Origin: Macrothele yani
Taxonomy: Eukaryota; Arthropoda; Arachnida; Araneae; Macrothelidae
Direction of reading: 5' to 3'
Assembly (NCBI GenBank): GCA_039090855.1
Contig: CM077025.1
Coordinates: 95,832,489-95,896,488 of the forward strand
Length of the DNA stretch: 64,000 nucleotides
Part shown: piece by piece, positions 31,960 to 43,327 of the stretch
How positions within the stretch are numbered: position 1 is the first letter of the stretch
Layout: the number at the start of each line of letters is the position of its first letter
The notes under the pieces: model-generated
Seen by the model: the letters and a program-made list of their open reading frames with translations, nothing else
What the model was told of the DNA's origin: nothing
Databases searched by the model: none
Translations under genes and position numbers: made by a program

Positions 31960-33574
31960 TACTATACTATGCAAATTAATTGGGACAAAATAAAAAATCA
32001 TTCTTTTTTCCAAAACTACGCCTTTATATCATTCTATGCCTTGATATACACTGATAAATACCTGTATTAGTATGAAGTATGTCCTCCTTTAGCAGAAATG
32101 ACCTCTTGAATTCGTTTTGGCATTGACTCCACTAATTGAGTGCACATATTTTTGACTTCACAATCGTGGATCCACACTTTTATAGAATTCGTTATCATGC
32201 ATTTTTTGGTTGTACAGTCCATTTTACCTAAACGTCTCTTCAAAATATTCCACAAGTTTTCTATGGGATTTAAGTCTGGTGAATTTCCAGGCCAATCAAG
32301 CAAATCAATTTGATTTTCCAGCTCCTTTAGCAGAAATGACCTCTTGAATTCGTTTTGGCATTGACTCCACTAATTGAGTGCACATATTTTTGACTTCATA
32401 ATCGTGGAACCACACTTTTACAGCATTCGTTATCATGCGTTCTTTGGTTGTACAGTCCATTTTACCTAAACGTCTCTTCAAATTATTCCACAAGTTTTCT
32501 ATGGGATTTAAGTCTGGTAAATTTCCAGGCCAATCAAGCAAATCAATTTGATTTTCCAGCATGAAATTCTTGACCACTTTCGAATTGTGACATGGTGCCA
32601 AGTCATGTTGAAATGTCCCGTCAAAAGTTTGCAAGAATGGAACAATCCTACGTTGTAATATTTCGACGTACTCGGCTGAATTCATCATACCTTGAGCAGG
32701 AACTAAGCTTCCGGTGCCATTTGATGTGAAAAAACCCTAAAACATCTGTTTCAGAGGGTGTTTTACAGTTTGTTTGACATGCTCAGGTCTTAAGGGTTCA
32801 GAGGTGCTTCGTCTGACAACATTTGCTTGGTAACCCTGCACAAATAAATGAGTTTCATCACTGAAAATTACCTTTTTCCAGTCGTCAGCAGTCCATGATT
32901 TATATTTTTTGGCCCATGCTAAACGTTTTATCTTCATTTTTGCATTCAAATATTGTTTTTTCGTCGGTCTTCTTGCCTTCAGGCCAATTTCCAGAAGCCT
33001 ATGGCGTACAGTTGAATCACTAACATCACAACCACTAGCCAATAAATCGCTTTGAAGGTCGGTGCTTGTTTTTCTTGGATTCATTTTACTATTTCTGATT
33101 AGATATTTATTTGTTCGTGAATTTGTTTTTCGTTTTCTTCCACATTTACCTTTTCTTTTTGGAGACCAGGATCCAGATGCATTGTATCGCGTAAGCAGTC
33201 TTGATACACTTGATTTGCCTACACCATCTGCAGATGCGATATCTCTCACTGCCATAGAAGTGTGATCCCTCAGAGCAATTATTTTTCAACGTTTCCTTGG
33301 GGAAATATCCATTTTTCAATACACGAAAGCAAGACGTACTCACAGAGAGCAAAAACTAACATCCACCTGTCACCCAGGAAAGATCACAACTGAAGCTGAA
33401 GTGCCTATTTCCTGTTTAGAACCGGTCAAACCATATTCTTACTTCAAGTTTTAAGAGTCACACCACCTCACAGCTGATAAAACCGGGTTACGTGGGTTTC
33501 CGACATCAACTGGCGATCACATTACAATTCTGAGAATAAAATAGCTTATCGCAATTAATTTGCACGGTATAGTA
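31960..33574 (-). mobile_element. Tc1-like transposon with internal duplication
   Basis: Both ends carry TA then CTATAC and TGCAAATTAATT in inverted orientation; 1.6 kb. The minus-strand transposase starts at 33312 and has a TGA at codon 9. It continues with MAVRDIASADGVGKSSVSRL (helix-turn-helix), KRLAWAKKYKSWTADDWKKV, IFSDETHLFV, a TAG in place of Trp near 32735, FQHDLAPCHNSKVVKNF and LPDLNPIENLWN. The last Asp and Glu are 34 residues apart, as in Tc1. The C-terminal ~79 codons are duplicated in tandem: a 238-bp unit at about 32084-32321 and again at 32322-32559. The unit is not a multiple of three, so the frame breaks. It inserted at a TA inside the Helitron helicase (the GKTY codons). Confidence 0.92.
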
Positions 33575-34418
33575 CGTTTTTCCGATTCCTCTTGGACCAT
33601 CAATAAAATACGCATTATTTTTATTATAATTGCATTACATGGCATTGACAACATCATCAACAATGGCTCTTTGTTCAGAATTAGCGCTTTGTATAAAATC
33701 CTTCTCTTCCGAAAAAGAGAAAAGAGGATCATTGACTTGAAGATCATGAACTAAAGTGAGACCCGGTAGACCAATATTAGTTGAAGAGGAACCGTGTATC
33801 TTTAAAACGCCATAGATATCTCTTAATGCAAGTTCATAAACTACGTTGTCTTCATAATTTTGTAAGTAGTCTTCACTCATGTCATCTCTAAATGTCTGCC
33901 TCAAATTAAGTGCATTTGTAGGATTTTGAAAGACAAAAATAAAAGTATATAGCTTCCTTAATTGAAATGGCATTTGAAAAACTTATGCTTCCTTCAAGCA
34001 CCAATACCACTCTGAATCATCTAACAGTAAACCGCGATGCATTGCAGCTTCCTTGAAATTGGAATAAGTGATATCATTGTATGTTTTAATTTAATCAAAC
34101 GTTTTGGCACCAACAACATGCAAAAGTAGCAATCTCGAATTATAACGTTCCGAATCTTGTGGACTTACGCTGTACATTCTACCAATAACGTTGGTATGTC
34201 ACTGTCGTTTTTTTTCATTTATTGTTACTCCAAACATAGTGTAAATGCATCTCCGGAGAGATATATGGACATGCTGTATTAGGGTTTTTATTAAGTTCTA
34301 ACTAACCCATTAAGCAGACATTTTCATTTCTAACCGTAACAAAGCTTCAGATGCACGATCGTTTGTAAAATAAACTTCTTGTTGAAAATACTCCAAATAC
34401 GTGGTGACAGTTAATAAA
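33575..34418 (-). pseudogene. Helitron Rep-helicase, linker and Walker A part
   Basis: The minus strand reads YFTNDRASEALLRLEMKMSA, then IGRMYSVSPQDSERYNSRLL, LLHVVGAKTFD, SNFKEAAMHRGLLLDDSEWY, LRQTFRDDMSE, ALRDIYGVLKIHGSSS, IGLPGL, ANSEQRAIVDDVVNAM and finally AYFIDGPRGIGKTY. The last is the Walker A motif (GPRGIGKT). It carries several stops and shifts. It is cut at 33574 by the Tc1 and continues at 28890. On the other side it is cut by the palindrome at 34419-34864. Confidence 0.92.
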
Positions 34419-34864
34419 TAAATACATCGCTCTTTTCACGTTCCAGAAACACACTGCATCCGAAAAATTGTTTTTCAGCCGCCGCTGTGGAATTGAACCA
34501 ACAGAACTCTCGATATCTAGCCGAGCGCGTTACATATACGCCACGGTGGCCAACAATCCACGGTGCTATGTGTTTTTTTAAGTCAGCTTCTGACTTCATA
34601 AATGGTGGGCATTAACGGCACTAGCTATATATATATGCCCACCAGATGGAGACGTCTCAGTAGCTGAGCCCATCTTACGAATTTATGAAGTCAGATGCTG
34701 ACTTAGAAATACACATAGCACCGTGGATTGTTGGCCACCGTGGCGTATATGTAACGCGCTCGGCTAGATATCGAGAGTTCTGTTGGTTTAATTCCCCAGC
34801 GGCGGCTGAAAAACAATTTTTCGGATGCTGTGTGTTTCTGGAACGTGGAAAGAGCGATGTATTT
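34419..34864. repeat. Palindrome of two tRNA(Thr)-like-headed units
   Basis: Arms 34419-34603 and 34681-34864 are reverse complements at roughly 95 percent, around a 77-base loop. The loop itself holds a small hairpin (GGTGGGCAT...ATGCCCACC). Each arm has a tRNA-like segment containing CGTGGCGTATATGTAACGCG, with box A-like and anticodon-arm sequence CTCGGCTAGATATCGAG, plus a damaged B box. The outer end is AACGTGGAAAGAGCGATG. It interrupts a Helitron gene that reads through on both sides. The single unit at 5541-5731 is its closest relative. Confidence 0.93.
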
Positions 34865-35205
34865 GTTTATAAGTCTTGTTGTTTGGGTAAGTCTACTGGT
34901 AGTCGAACAACAGTGTGAGATTGTTAATGCATCTTAAAACTAAAAATTCTATACGATGCTTCAGATGGACGTACATACCTGGTATTTAAAAATACATTAA
35001 TTTCATCGCAGCCCATCTCATTTTCTTTAACAGTAGCCTGTATATTAACACAATCGTGTCCTAAAAGTATTTGTGAATATACTCTACGCTTTGCACACTT
35101 GAACATATTTCAACATTTATATGTGCTCCAAAATATTTTAAAAGAAATCGATTGTATGGAACAATGTAGCGATTGTCGACCTTAACAAGTTATTAATTTC
35201 ATCAC
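34865..35205 (-). pseudogene. Helitron Rep domain remnant
   Basis: The minus strand reads VDNRYIVPYNRFLLKYFGAH, INVEICSSVQSVEYIHKYI, LGHDCVNIQATVKENEMGCD, EINVFLNTRYVRPSEASYRI and FSFKMH, then HTVVRLPVDLP up to the palindrome. This is the C-terminal half of the Helitron_like_N/Rep region. The catalytic HUH and Tyr motifs, expected upstream or within this region, were not found. The 5' end of the Helitron is lost. Confidence 0.88.
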
Positions 35206-36894
35206 AGTGCTAACAAACAGCTATTCAAATGTAACCTTCGCAAGAGAACTGGAATCTCAGAAGTGAATTAAATCCCCATAGCTCCTTAAATCTAAGGATT
35301 GATTTTTCACGATATATAAGAAAACGAAGCGGTGGGGTTATAGAACGAAAGAGAGATGAGGAAAAGTTGTGCTGATAAGTTTTATTTTTTCTAAAAAAAT
35401 TTCTAATCTTAGGTTTCTTTGCAAGTTCAATTACGATTAAGCAAATGATGAAGTATAAAAACCACGCTCATCTTATGAGAAAACACATCTTCGTCGAAAG
35501 TTTATATGAGAGCGTCATATAAGAAATAAAAAAAAACTGTGTGCTTTGAGACATTTTAAAAAATGAAGTTGGAACGAACTTTAATATTTGGCCTCGTAAA
35601 ACGAAGCGCTGGAATTTTTAAACTTTTACCGCTGTAAAACGTACAGAAGATCGAAAATCTCAGGCTCTCCAAAAATGATAAAAATGACTCCCATTCAGGC
35701 TAGCCTTCGTAGTGATTCTGTTACCGTTTCTGGAAGACATTAACCTCCTGATAGCCAAAGTATCTATCTGCAGAGCAGCAATAACTCCCTTTGCGTCCGC
35801 AGAAATTACTTTAACGTTGCCATCATACTCCCATGTTTCAAAGGCTCGAAACTGACTGTGCGACCTCTTTGAATGAGAAAAAAATGTTCTCTGTGCGCAT
35901 TCTCAGCAGCCGCGTAGAATCATTTGGGAATTTTGTAAGCGTTGAGAAATCCCATATTTGCCGCTGTTCTGGCTCAAACATATTTGCACTTCGTAATATG
36001 TTCTGCTCTTCACAGTGCAATCAGCTGCTCATTACAGGACAGAAAAACATTGAAGACATTAAGAGGCTTATCTAACCCCGAAGTCATTGCTCTCACATTT
36101 GAGGTAGCTCTCCTGAAATGGTTCTCAAGTATCTTGATATTACACAGAACAGAGGAGTTCATTTGAATAAAACAGCAATGCACTCGTGCGTCAGTATATA
36201 ACTTACGTGCCAGCCCCATGCATTTGCATTATACGTTATGGATAAAACACGTGCTTATAGAAAATCATTTTGTCTGTTGGTCTGAAGATATGATATCTTA
36301 ACATTTATGAGTCGGATTCGAAATATTGTTTGCCCTAATCACACACACACACACATACAGACACTACTACCCGTAGAGGGAAATACCGTTGCCACAGAAA
36401 GATGGTACCTAGTATAAAGTGATGTTTAGCAGTGGCGTAACCATATTCCAAAATCTGGGGGGGTTCCGATCACACATACACACATTATATGTATACATAT
36501 ATATACAATATACATACTGTATAAGATAGTTTGGGACCCCCTCCCCTACACAGACATGCTGCGTATATACATATATACACTAAAAAGCAAAGTCGAAAAC
36601 ATAAGAAAAACTTTTGAATTTAAAACAAAAGTTGCAAAATAACCTGAAGATCAAAACGCGCAATGCAGCAGTTATGAAAATTCAGAATTCACATTCTATT
36701 AAGAAGAGACCGAAGCAAAAAAGTTTTTTGACTCATACCAAGTACAACATAGAAAAAGTTATGTATTTACCGGTGTGAGTAAAAAGAGAAAAAAATAAAA
36801 CAACTGAATGTAGAAAGTGTCGAGAATACTGAGCCTTGGCTTTATCAAGGACCAGCAAAAACTCTGCATTTTCTCACTTCCACAAAGACCTATT
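35206..36894. other. Intron, simple repeats only
   Basis: An (AC)n tract at 36342-36356 and TATACATA-rich sequence at 36480-36580. No coding similarity recognised. Confidence 0.4.
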
Positions 36895-37445
36895 TGGAAG
36901 CCATGGATCCCGCCTGTCAACAAGGAACTGTACCGGCTGGTGGGGGATCTGTAATGGTGTGGGGTGTGCTTAGCTGAACTTCACTGTGACCCATGGTACG
37001 TCTACAAATATTTGTGACCGGCCAAACGCTATGTGCGCATCCTTTCTGACGAGGTAAACCCGTTCAAGTCCTGCATTCGTTCTGATGGGTTGGGCCTGTA
37101 CCAACAGGACAATGCACCTCCACACAAGTGTCGGGACGCCACATTATGGTAGGAGGAGCATTCATCTGAGTTGGGGTTATGCCATTCCCACCCAAGTTAC
37201 CAGATCTGAACGTGATAGAACACATTTGGGATGCCATGCAACGCACTATCGAACACAGGAATCTGAGACCTCGGAATACACCCGAATTGTGGAACGCTCT
37301 GCAGGAAGTATGGTGTGTATTGCCTACAGCACATTTCCAGAAGCTAGTGGAGTCCATGTCCCGTCGTATTTCTGCAGTTCTTCGCTACCGTGGCGGACCT
37401 ACCAAGTATTAGACTGGTATACCAGTTTTCTGGCACTTCAGTGTA
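36895..37445 (+). mobile_element. Tc1-like transposon, 3' fragment
   Basis: Starts in the catalytic domain (EAMDPACQQGTVPAGGGSVM then VWGVLS). It passes through frameshifts to PKLPDLNVIEHIWDAMQRTI and the C-terminus VESMSRRISAVLRYRGGPTKY, and ends with the terminal CACTTCAGTGTA (TA at 37444-37445). The IEHIW Glu context is kept and the first two Asp contexts are damaged. The left half is missing. Confidence 0.85.
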
Positions 37446-38339
37446 TAAATTAGGGTGGCCCTGAATATTCAACTCCTTTAATTTTTAAGTCTCATGTCTT
37501 AAAATTGTTCTATTTCAGGAAAAAATAATATCTGTAAAATTTTATTGCAATAGCACGATAATAACACGTGCCGATGGGCATGCCTTTTATAGGGACAGAT
37601 TTCGTTTTCCCACCATTTATTCCCTTCTTAAACTATCTCACTATAAGCTTAATGCAATATTCTTGGCAAGATGCCAACAATAACAAGTTGTAAAGTTTCT
37701 ATTGCAACAGCTTCAGATTAACTTGTGGCGGTAAGAGTGCCACAGCTAAAATTAATTTTTTGAGGGGGAAGGGGGGATTTCCCAAAAGTTCTGAATCTTA
37801 AAAATCAAACTTTTGCGTGTTTTGTAAAGTGCAAAGTGAGAAAATATGTTTGCTTCAAAATTTAAACATAGTACACTCTTTGAAGAAATGGAAATATTTC
37901 ACGACTGCTTTTGTATTTTAAATTAAAAATAATTAAACCACTATTTCTATTTATCCATATTATGATCTTTTGATTTTGATCATGATCACAATCTGTAGAC
38001 TTCAATCAAAATCCATCCTCATATGAAATAACGGATGTGTCGCAGTGCCATTTTCAATTTTACTTTTGTTTTCAAGTAATAAAATATTATTCTGTGTGGG
38101 ATCTATTATTCTGGGTGTGGGATCTATTCTGGGTGTGGGATCTTTTCTTGCCTGAATTCTAAGTGGGCATTGCGTCTAGTGTGGCCCAAAATATGCAGCT
38201 CCTTTAATTTTCCAGTGGCATCCCTTAAAATGTTTAGTGGTTGAAAAAGGTTTGTCATTATCTGTACATAAATACATATTATGTACAGATAATGACAGAA
38301 ATATCAACAAATGGAAAACAAATGGCAATCTCACTCCAT
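37446..38339. other. Intron with a short triplicate
   Basis: At 38095-38147 the motif ATTCTGGGTGTGGGATCT occurs about three times. No protein recognised; it may include the 3' non-coding part of the transposase-like gene that follows. Confidence 0.4.
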
Positions 38340-40099
38340 TTTTCTTTTTTGCTACAGTCTCCTTCTTTGCATCAGGATATTGATATCTGTAGTCAGTGAC
38401 AACTTGCAATAATAATTGTTTCTGGTCTTCATTTTTTGTTAGTATTTTGTTATAGTAGTCTATGAACTTTTAACACATCTTTCAGCTGTGTCATTTACCA
38501 TCTTTAATTAGTGCACAACAACTGAGGCTTTCACTTCACTTTCAGGCCAGAAAGCTGAATCTATATTGAGGAAACCTGTGTGAATATTAAAACTCTCAAA
38601 ACATTGTTTGCTGTCTTCTGAAATGAAGTACTCAATAGTCTCATCTATTAGTCCATGAATATCCTCATTTTTTAGTATGATTTGCTTGACACCCTTTTCT
38701 TGAGTACTGTCTTTCACTAAATTCTGTACCATTTTTAAATTAGTTTCAAGAGCTAAACCTTCATCAAAAAAAGCCAAAGCACAAGCTTCTGGGGATAAAT
38801 ACCTTAAATGATTTTTGAATTTGTGAACTGTGATATGAGATATATCTAGATCTACATATTTATACTCAATGAGCTTTTTCAAAAATTGTATATCATGGTT
38901 GAGTGCCTCTTGAGCCAAAGGTGCTGTGAACCAAACCTTAATATATATTCTTACAAGAAATATGCCTATGTCAGAAATGTTTCTTTTTTCTTTGAAGGTA
39001 AGTTTAAATTCATCACGAAACAGAAATATTTTTACGCAATAAAGTGCTTTTGCCATCCATCGCTTGATGGTATACTCCTGGAGCTAGAAAAGATATTTTT
39101 TTGTGTTGTTTCCAATGAAAATTTCTGCTAACTCTGAGAATTCTTTACAATCATCTCAAGGCTGTCGCATTTGTAGGTGCTGCATTATAATAGAGCGGAT
39201 TTCTGTTAGGCTTGAACAAAAAAGTTTTCGAACGTTTTTTTCTTCTATACCAGACTTCAATTTTTTTTTTATTAATTTTAGGCTATGCCTGTTAAAAGCG
39301 TTTTGAAAATTTGCACATCTGGACCTGATGAAGAGGGCATTATCAGCTCAAAAACACTTTTAAGTATGATTTCAAATATATGATGTCTGCGGGAAAGATG
39401 TAAAAGATCTCTTTCCAACATCTGCTCTAAAATAACTGCCGCCCCCTTAAGTAGCCGAGGTTGAATGCAATAGTGTCACAGCACAACGCTTTTACCTTGT
39501 TTGTAAGCACCCAATCAGTAAGTGTTTCATACACTGCTAAAGCTTGTTCGTTTCCAGCGGAGCCCTGCAACCGTGGTATCTGCAATATTTGTTCTAAATT
39601 TCCACTTTTAATTATGACCGGAAGGCGTTCAAATATCTGAGAACCTGTAACTGCTGGCAGTAATTTTCCATCCCAATGAACGACAGCTACTTGCAGATCA
39701 GCTTCTTTGAATCGTCCCTTTAATTTTTCTGCTCTCAATTGACGCAAACGTTGCTTGCATCGTTGAATGGAAGACCTACTCATTGATAGTTCATGGACAT
39801 CATGACCTAATGCTTCAGCTGTTGCCATTAAAATGTGAACCGCATTTCTATCACTAACTTTGCATTTGTCGAAAGCGGCCGCAATTTTTGGAGTTATAAC
39901 ATTAAAAGTTCCATGCATAATTATTTCCTTTTGATGCGACACGACACCCCGATTGAATCCATACAGCACGATGGAATTGCTTCTTTGTCCGTGATTGATT
40001 CTTCATCGCTACTACTTGCAGATTGCAGTTCAATAAATTATCTTGCTGTTTCAGCCTCTCCTTTGAATTTCTTTTGCGGTTGATCCTAGAGGTAAACAT
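38340..40099 (-). pseudogene. Decayed member of an uncharacterised transposase-like family
   Basis: Two long minus-strand frames (39969-39427 and 39056-38508) and the pieces between and after them form one protein. In order: AAAFDKCKVSDRNAVHILMA, VVHWDGKLLPAVTGS, LPVIIKSGNLEQILQIPRLQ, AVYETLTDWVLTNKVKALCC then DTIAFN, a frameshift near 39455, AAVILEQMLERDLLHLSRRH, HIFEIILKSVFEL, SSSGPDVQIFK, a broken part, MAKALYCVKIFLFRDEFKLT, IFLVRIYIKVWFTAPLAQEA, FFDEGLALETNLKM, MVNDTAERCVKS and QLLLQVVTDYRYQYPDAKKE near 38350. I recall related multi-copy proteins in arthropods and cnidarians without an assigned superfamily. The spaced acidic residues (HWDGK, CCDT) suggest an RNase H-like fold. No inverted ends found. 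Confidence 0.65.
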
Positions 40100-40560
40100 C
40101 GGAGTGTCAGTACTGGTATCTCAGCAACTACGTGCAACAGTCACCCAGCTCACCTACCAGTACAACAGCGATGTAGTTAAATCTATTTCCACATGTACCA
40201 TGAGCCGTACCTTGCTTCGCCTGAGGTTCCACAGCCGGAGACAAAAGAAGGTACCCATGTTGACTTCCAATCAGCGCAAACAATGCTTTGCGCGGGCCAA
40301 GGAGCGTCGGCAATAGACGCTCTAGAGATGGAAGAAGGTCGTCTGGAATGATGAGTCCTGTTTTTTGCTGCTCCATGCTGACGGCAGCGTTCGCATATGG
40401 CGTAAACTGAATGAAACCATATCTCCTGGTTGTACAATTGAGGTTCAACAGGACGGTGGAGATTGCGTTCTGGTCTGGGGATCTTCTTCCTGAGAAGCCC
40501 ACTACCAGGACTTGTTAGCCGGCATTTAAAGAGAAAGCCTGTTTTAGGAGGGTGTCGATC
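40084..40560 (+). mobile_element. Tc1-like transposase fragment
   Basis: Reads VSQQLRATVTQLTYQYNSD, then STCTMSRTLLRLRFHSRRQK and KVPMLTSNQRKQCFARAKER (second half of the DNA-binding region). A stop follows, then KKVVWNDESCFLLLHADGSV with the first catalytic Asp context (NDES). It ends before the second. No ends recognised. It abuts the start of the transposase-like pseudogene. Confidence 0.75.
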
Positions 40561-40732
40561 TCCCAGCTGTATCATCTACTAGTGAGGGGTGATAATATTC
40601 CCGATTGAGGTACTTCGGTTATTTCGTTTTGACACTTAATTTTTCACCTGGTTTTGCATGTGTTCATTTTTGTAGGAATGAAGTGTTTCTTACGAAATGG
40701 TTTATGATACTCCTCTAACGCACGGCATGATA

Positions 40733-41105
40733 CAGGTTTTCCGGTTGCGCAGTGGTCTAAGAAGCTGGCTTCTGCCCATTTGCCTTAGTTGGGTACGGGT
40801 TCGAATATCTGTGAGGTATAGATGTTTGTGTTGGTCTTTCGGCACTGGCTCTGAATGTGTTACTTGTCCAACCCTGGTTATCTGTGTACATTGGTCATTT
40901 AGTATACTGTAAAAACCATGTTTGATGTGTACTTGTTCACAATGTGTTACACGATCAACATTGGCTATATCTGTATAAATTGATCATTTCGCATGCTGTA
41001 AACCATGTATGATTTGTATTTGTTGCTGTGAAATATCTGTATCCTGTTTATGTCTGCCTGTTTGTTATGACTGTACCACCATGTCCAATAAATCATTTAA
41101 ATCTC
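40733..41105 (+). mobile_element. tRNA-derived SINE, long-tail variant
   Basis: Head TTGCGCAGTGGTCTAAG and a mutated B box GGGTTCGAATATCTG, then GGCACTGGCTCT. The different 3' body (ATGTGTTAC, GATCATTT and TGTCTGCCTG motifs) ends CCAATAAATCATTTAAAT. Second copy of the subfamily seen at 2388-2760. Confidence 0.7.
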
Positions 41106-41281
41106 CAATAAAAAAATGATACGGGTTTTTATCAAATTTCATAACATTCCATCCCGTATTGTTTAACATTTCATCACAAATGTTAAACAATGGATGATGA
41201 TTGTTTAATATTTCAACACGTACTATTGTTCGATTTTTCTGGGTATTTTTTTCCCTAAATTTATGGAAATCAATGTAGTTA

Positions 41282-42831
41282 TACACTGCTGGACAATTGC
41301 TAAGGACGGATCATAAACGGCTAATATAGCGCATAAAAAAGTAAGTGTGTTTGGATGCTAAGTGAAATAAAATAATGTCAGAATGCCAGGACAATTACAA
41401 GAAAGACAGACAATTTTTGTGCTCTGGAAATCCAGAAGGCTTTAGAACGTGTTCAAGGGACAAACAGGCCATTTTGTGCAGAATACAAAAACGTGACAAA
41501 AATGCAATTACCGTCCGCAGGCGTTCCGGCGTAAGATGTCAATACGGGATTTGGCCACCACGGAGGGCGATGCAAGATTCCACACGTCGTGTCATGCTTT
41601 GCACAACATTATCAAGCAGCTGTTGGGGTAATTTATCCCATTCCTCTGTCAGTGCACGGATGAGGGTGTCCTTGTTTATTGGAGGGCATTGGCGACCAGC
41701 AAGACTTCTCCCCAAAGCATCCCACACATTTTCAATGGCGTTCAGATCTGGATAACGTGCTGGCCATACGAGGCGTGGAATATCCTTGCTCTCAAGACAC
41801 TCCTGGACAGCGACTGTTCGATGACATGTTGCGTTGTCGTCCATGAAAATGAATCTATCACCGACAGCACCACGGAACATGCAAACATGAGGTAGCAGAA
41901 CATCATTAATGTTTCGTTGGCCAGTGATAGTCCCAGTTGGAAGAACATAGAGGGACGTACGGCCATTGATCATGATGCCAGCCCATACCATGACACTACA
42001 TGTCGGATATCGGTCCCTTTCCTGTATGTTTGCTGGACAATATGCAGTACCACTATCACGCCAGATCAGCTGTCGTCGACAATCAGACGACAGACTGTAT
42101 CTACTCTCATCTGAGAAGAGGACAGCAGACCAGTCGTTATCAGTCCAATTGCGATGTTGATGGCACCATTGCAAACGGGAGGTACGGTGACGTCTGGACA
42201 ATGGGATGCACACAACAGGACGGCGGGCGTATAGTCCTCCTTCATGCAAACGTCTGGCGACAGTTTTTCGGGAGATCCGCTTGCCAGTAGCAGCCATAAA
42301 CTGATTTGCTACCTCACTAGCTGTGCTGCGCCGGTGTCTTTTTGTTGATAGCGCTATGTACCGATCTTCTGCAGGTGTCGTACTGGGTACACGACCTCCC
42401 CGTGGCGTTTGCTACACTCTCCATTTGCTTGAAATGATTTCCAAAGCCTTGTAACAACACTGCGGCTGACGTCGAACTCCCTGGCAACATCTGTTATTTT
42501 TCGCCCTTCTTCAATCTTGCCAATAATACGGCCACGCGTAAAATCATCTAGGTGATGTCGGGAAGATATACTGAAAATTGCAAGTTCGTCAATTGATTCT
42601 TTCCCTTTCAACTTTGCGTTTGAACAACAACGGTCAATACGCGTCAAATCCTTTATATCTCTTATCAGCGCTATGACGTCACGAACAAGTTCGGCAATCC
42701 AAAATTTGCATACGCACAACACGTCTTACTGTATCCCGCATTTATGCTAATTTCCACATTTTCCTGCCTTCCATTTTATGGTTGCTATCGTTGCTATTGT
42801 CATCCGTCCTTAGCGATTCTCCGGCAGTGTA
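41282..42831 (-). mobile_element. Tc1-like transposon, best-preserved copy
   Basis: Ends TACACTGCTGGACAATTGCTAAGGA-type, inverted at 42805-42831, each with TA; 1550 bases. Its transposase is nearly continuous (separate entry). Family members: 57228-58789 and a solitary end at 23429. Confidence 0.92.
41539..42580 (-). pseudogene. Tc1-like transposase, one frameshift
   Basis: Cut-and-paste transposase. The N-terminal frame (from about 42580) reads SSRHHLDDFTRGRIIGKIEE then GRKITDVAREFDVSRSVVTR, a helix-turn-helix. A single-base shift near 42415 moves the reading to ALSTKRHRRSTASEVANQFM. From there a frame open to the stop at 41539 carries TGKRISRKTVARRLHEGGLY, the first Asp in LFSDESRYSL, VMVWAGIMINGR, the second Asp in FMDDNATCHRTVAV and the Glu in NAIENVWDALG. 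The last two are 34 residues apart, the Tc1 D34E spacing. The usual Pro before IEN is Ala. The C-terminus ESCIALRGGQIPY is complete. The start codon is uncertain; no Met lies close to the domain start. Confidence 0.9.
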
Positions 42832-43327
42832 TCTTTGGAGGAAGAATAACGAGTAAGAATGATGTATCAAAATCCTAGCTAGTTTTTTTATTAAATGTGT
42901 ATTGTGAAAACGTCTCACAAAAAATATTGAATTGATTTAAAGTTCTATGGTTTATCAAATGGAAGATTCCAACTTACGAGCTTGTTTTTGTTACTTGTTC
43001 AGGTCTGAGCATCTTTTTTTTTTTTTTTTTTTTTTTACATTCAATCACATTAACTGAAGATTGTGGCCAGTTCCGTATTATTTTATACGGTACCTTAACA
43101 AATTTTAAAGTGGAAATAGGTCCGGAGGTAATATTTACAACACACTAATGAATTATTGAAACTGAAACGCCCTATTTTGAGGGAGGAAATTGCTTTTGTA
43201 CAAACCGGGCCAAATGACAGTGAGATATCGCAGTTTTGAGTTCCAACTCCAAATGCGTGAAGTTGGCATTCCAACAGCGATGGACAAAGAAAATCCATTT
43301 GAAGATTTTGTTTTGTTTGAAACTCAC
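42832..43327. other. Intron with T tract
   Basis: A 20-base T tract at 43015-43036. Nothing else recognised up to the P5CS donor at 43322-43327. Confidence 0.4.

Noticed and set aside
36429..36445. CAGTGGCGTAACCA as a transposon end
   Set aside because: The motif resembles common DNA-transposon termini, but no matching inverted end or transposase was found nearby.
41065..41286. 73-codon minus-strand frame ending beside the Tc1 end
   Set aside because: No recognised domain. It overlaps the SINE tail and flanking sequence and cannot be supported as a gene.
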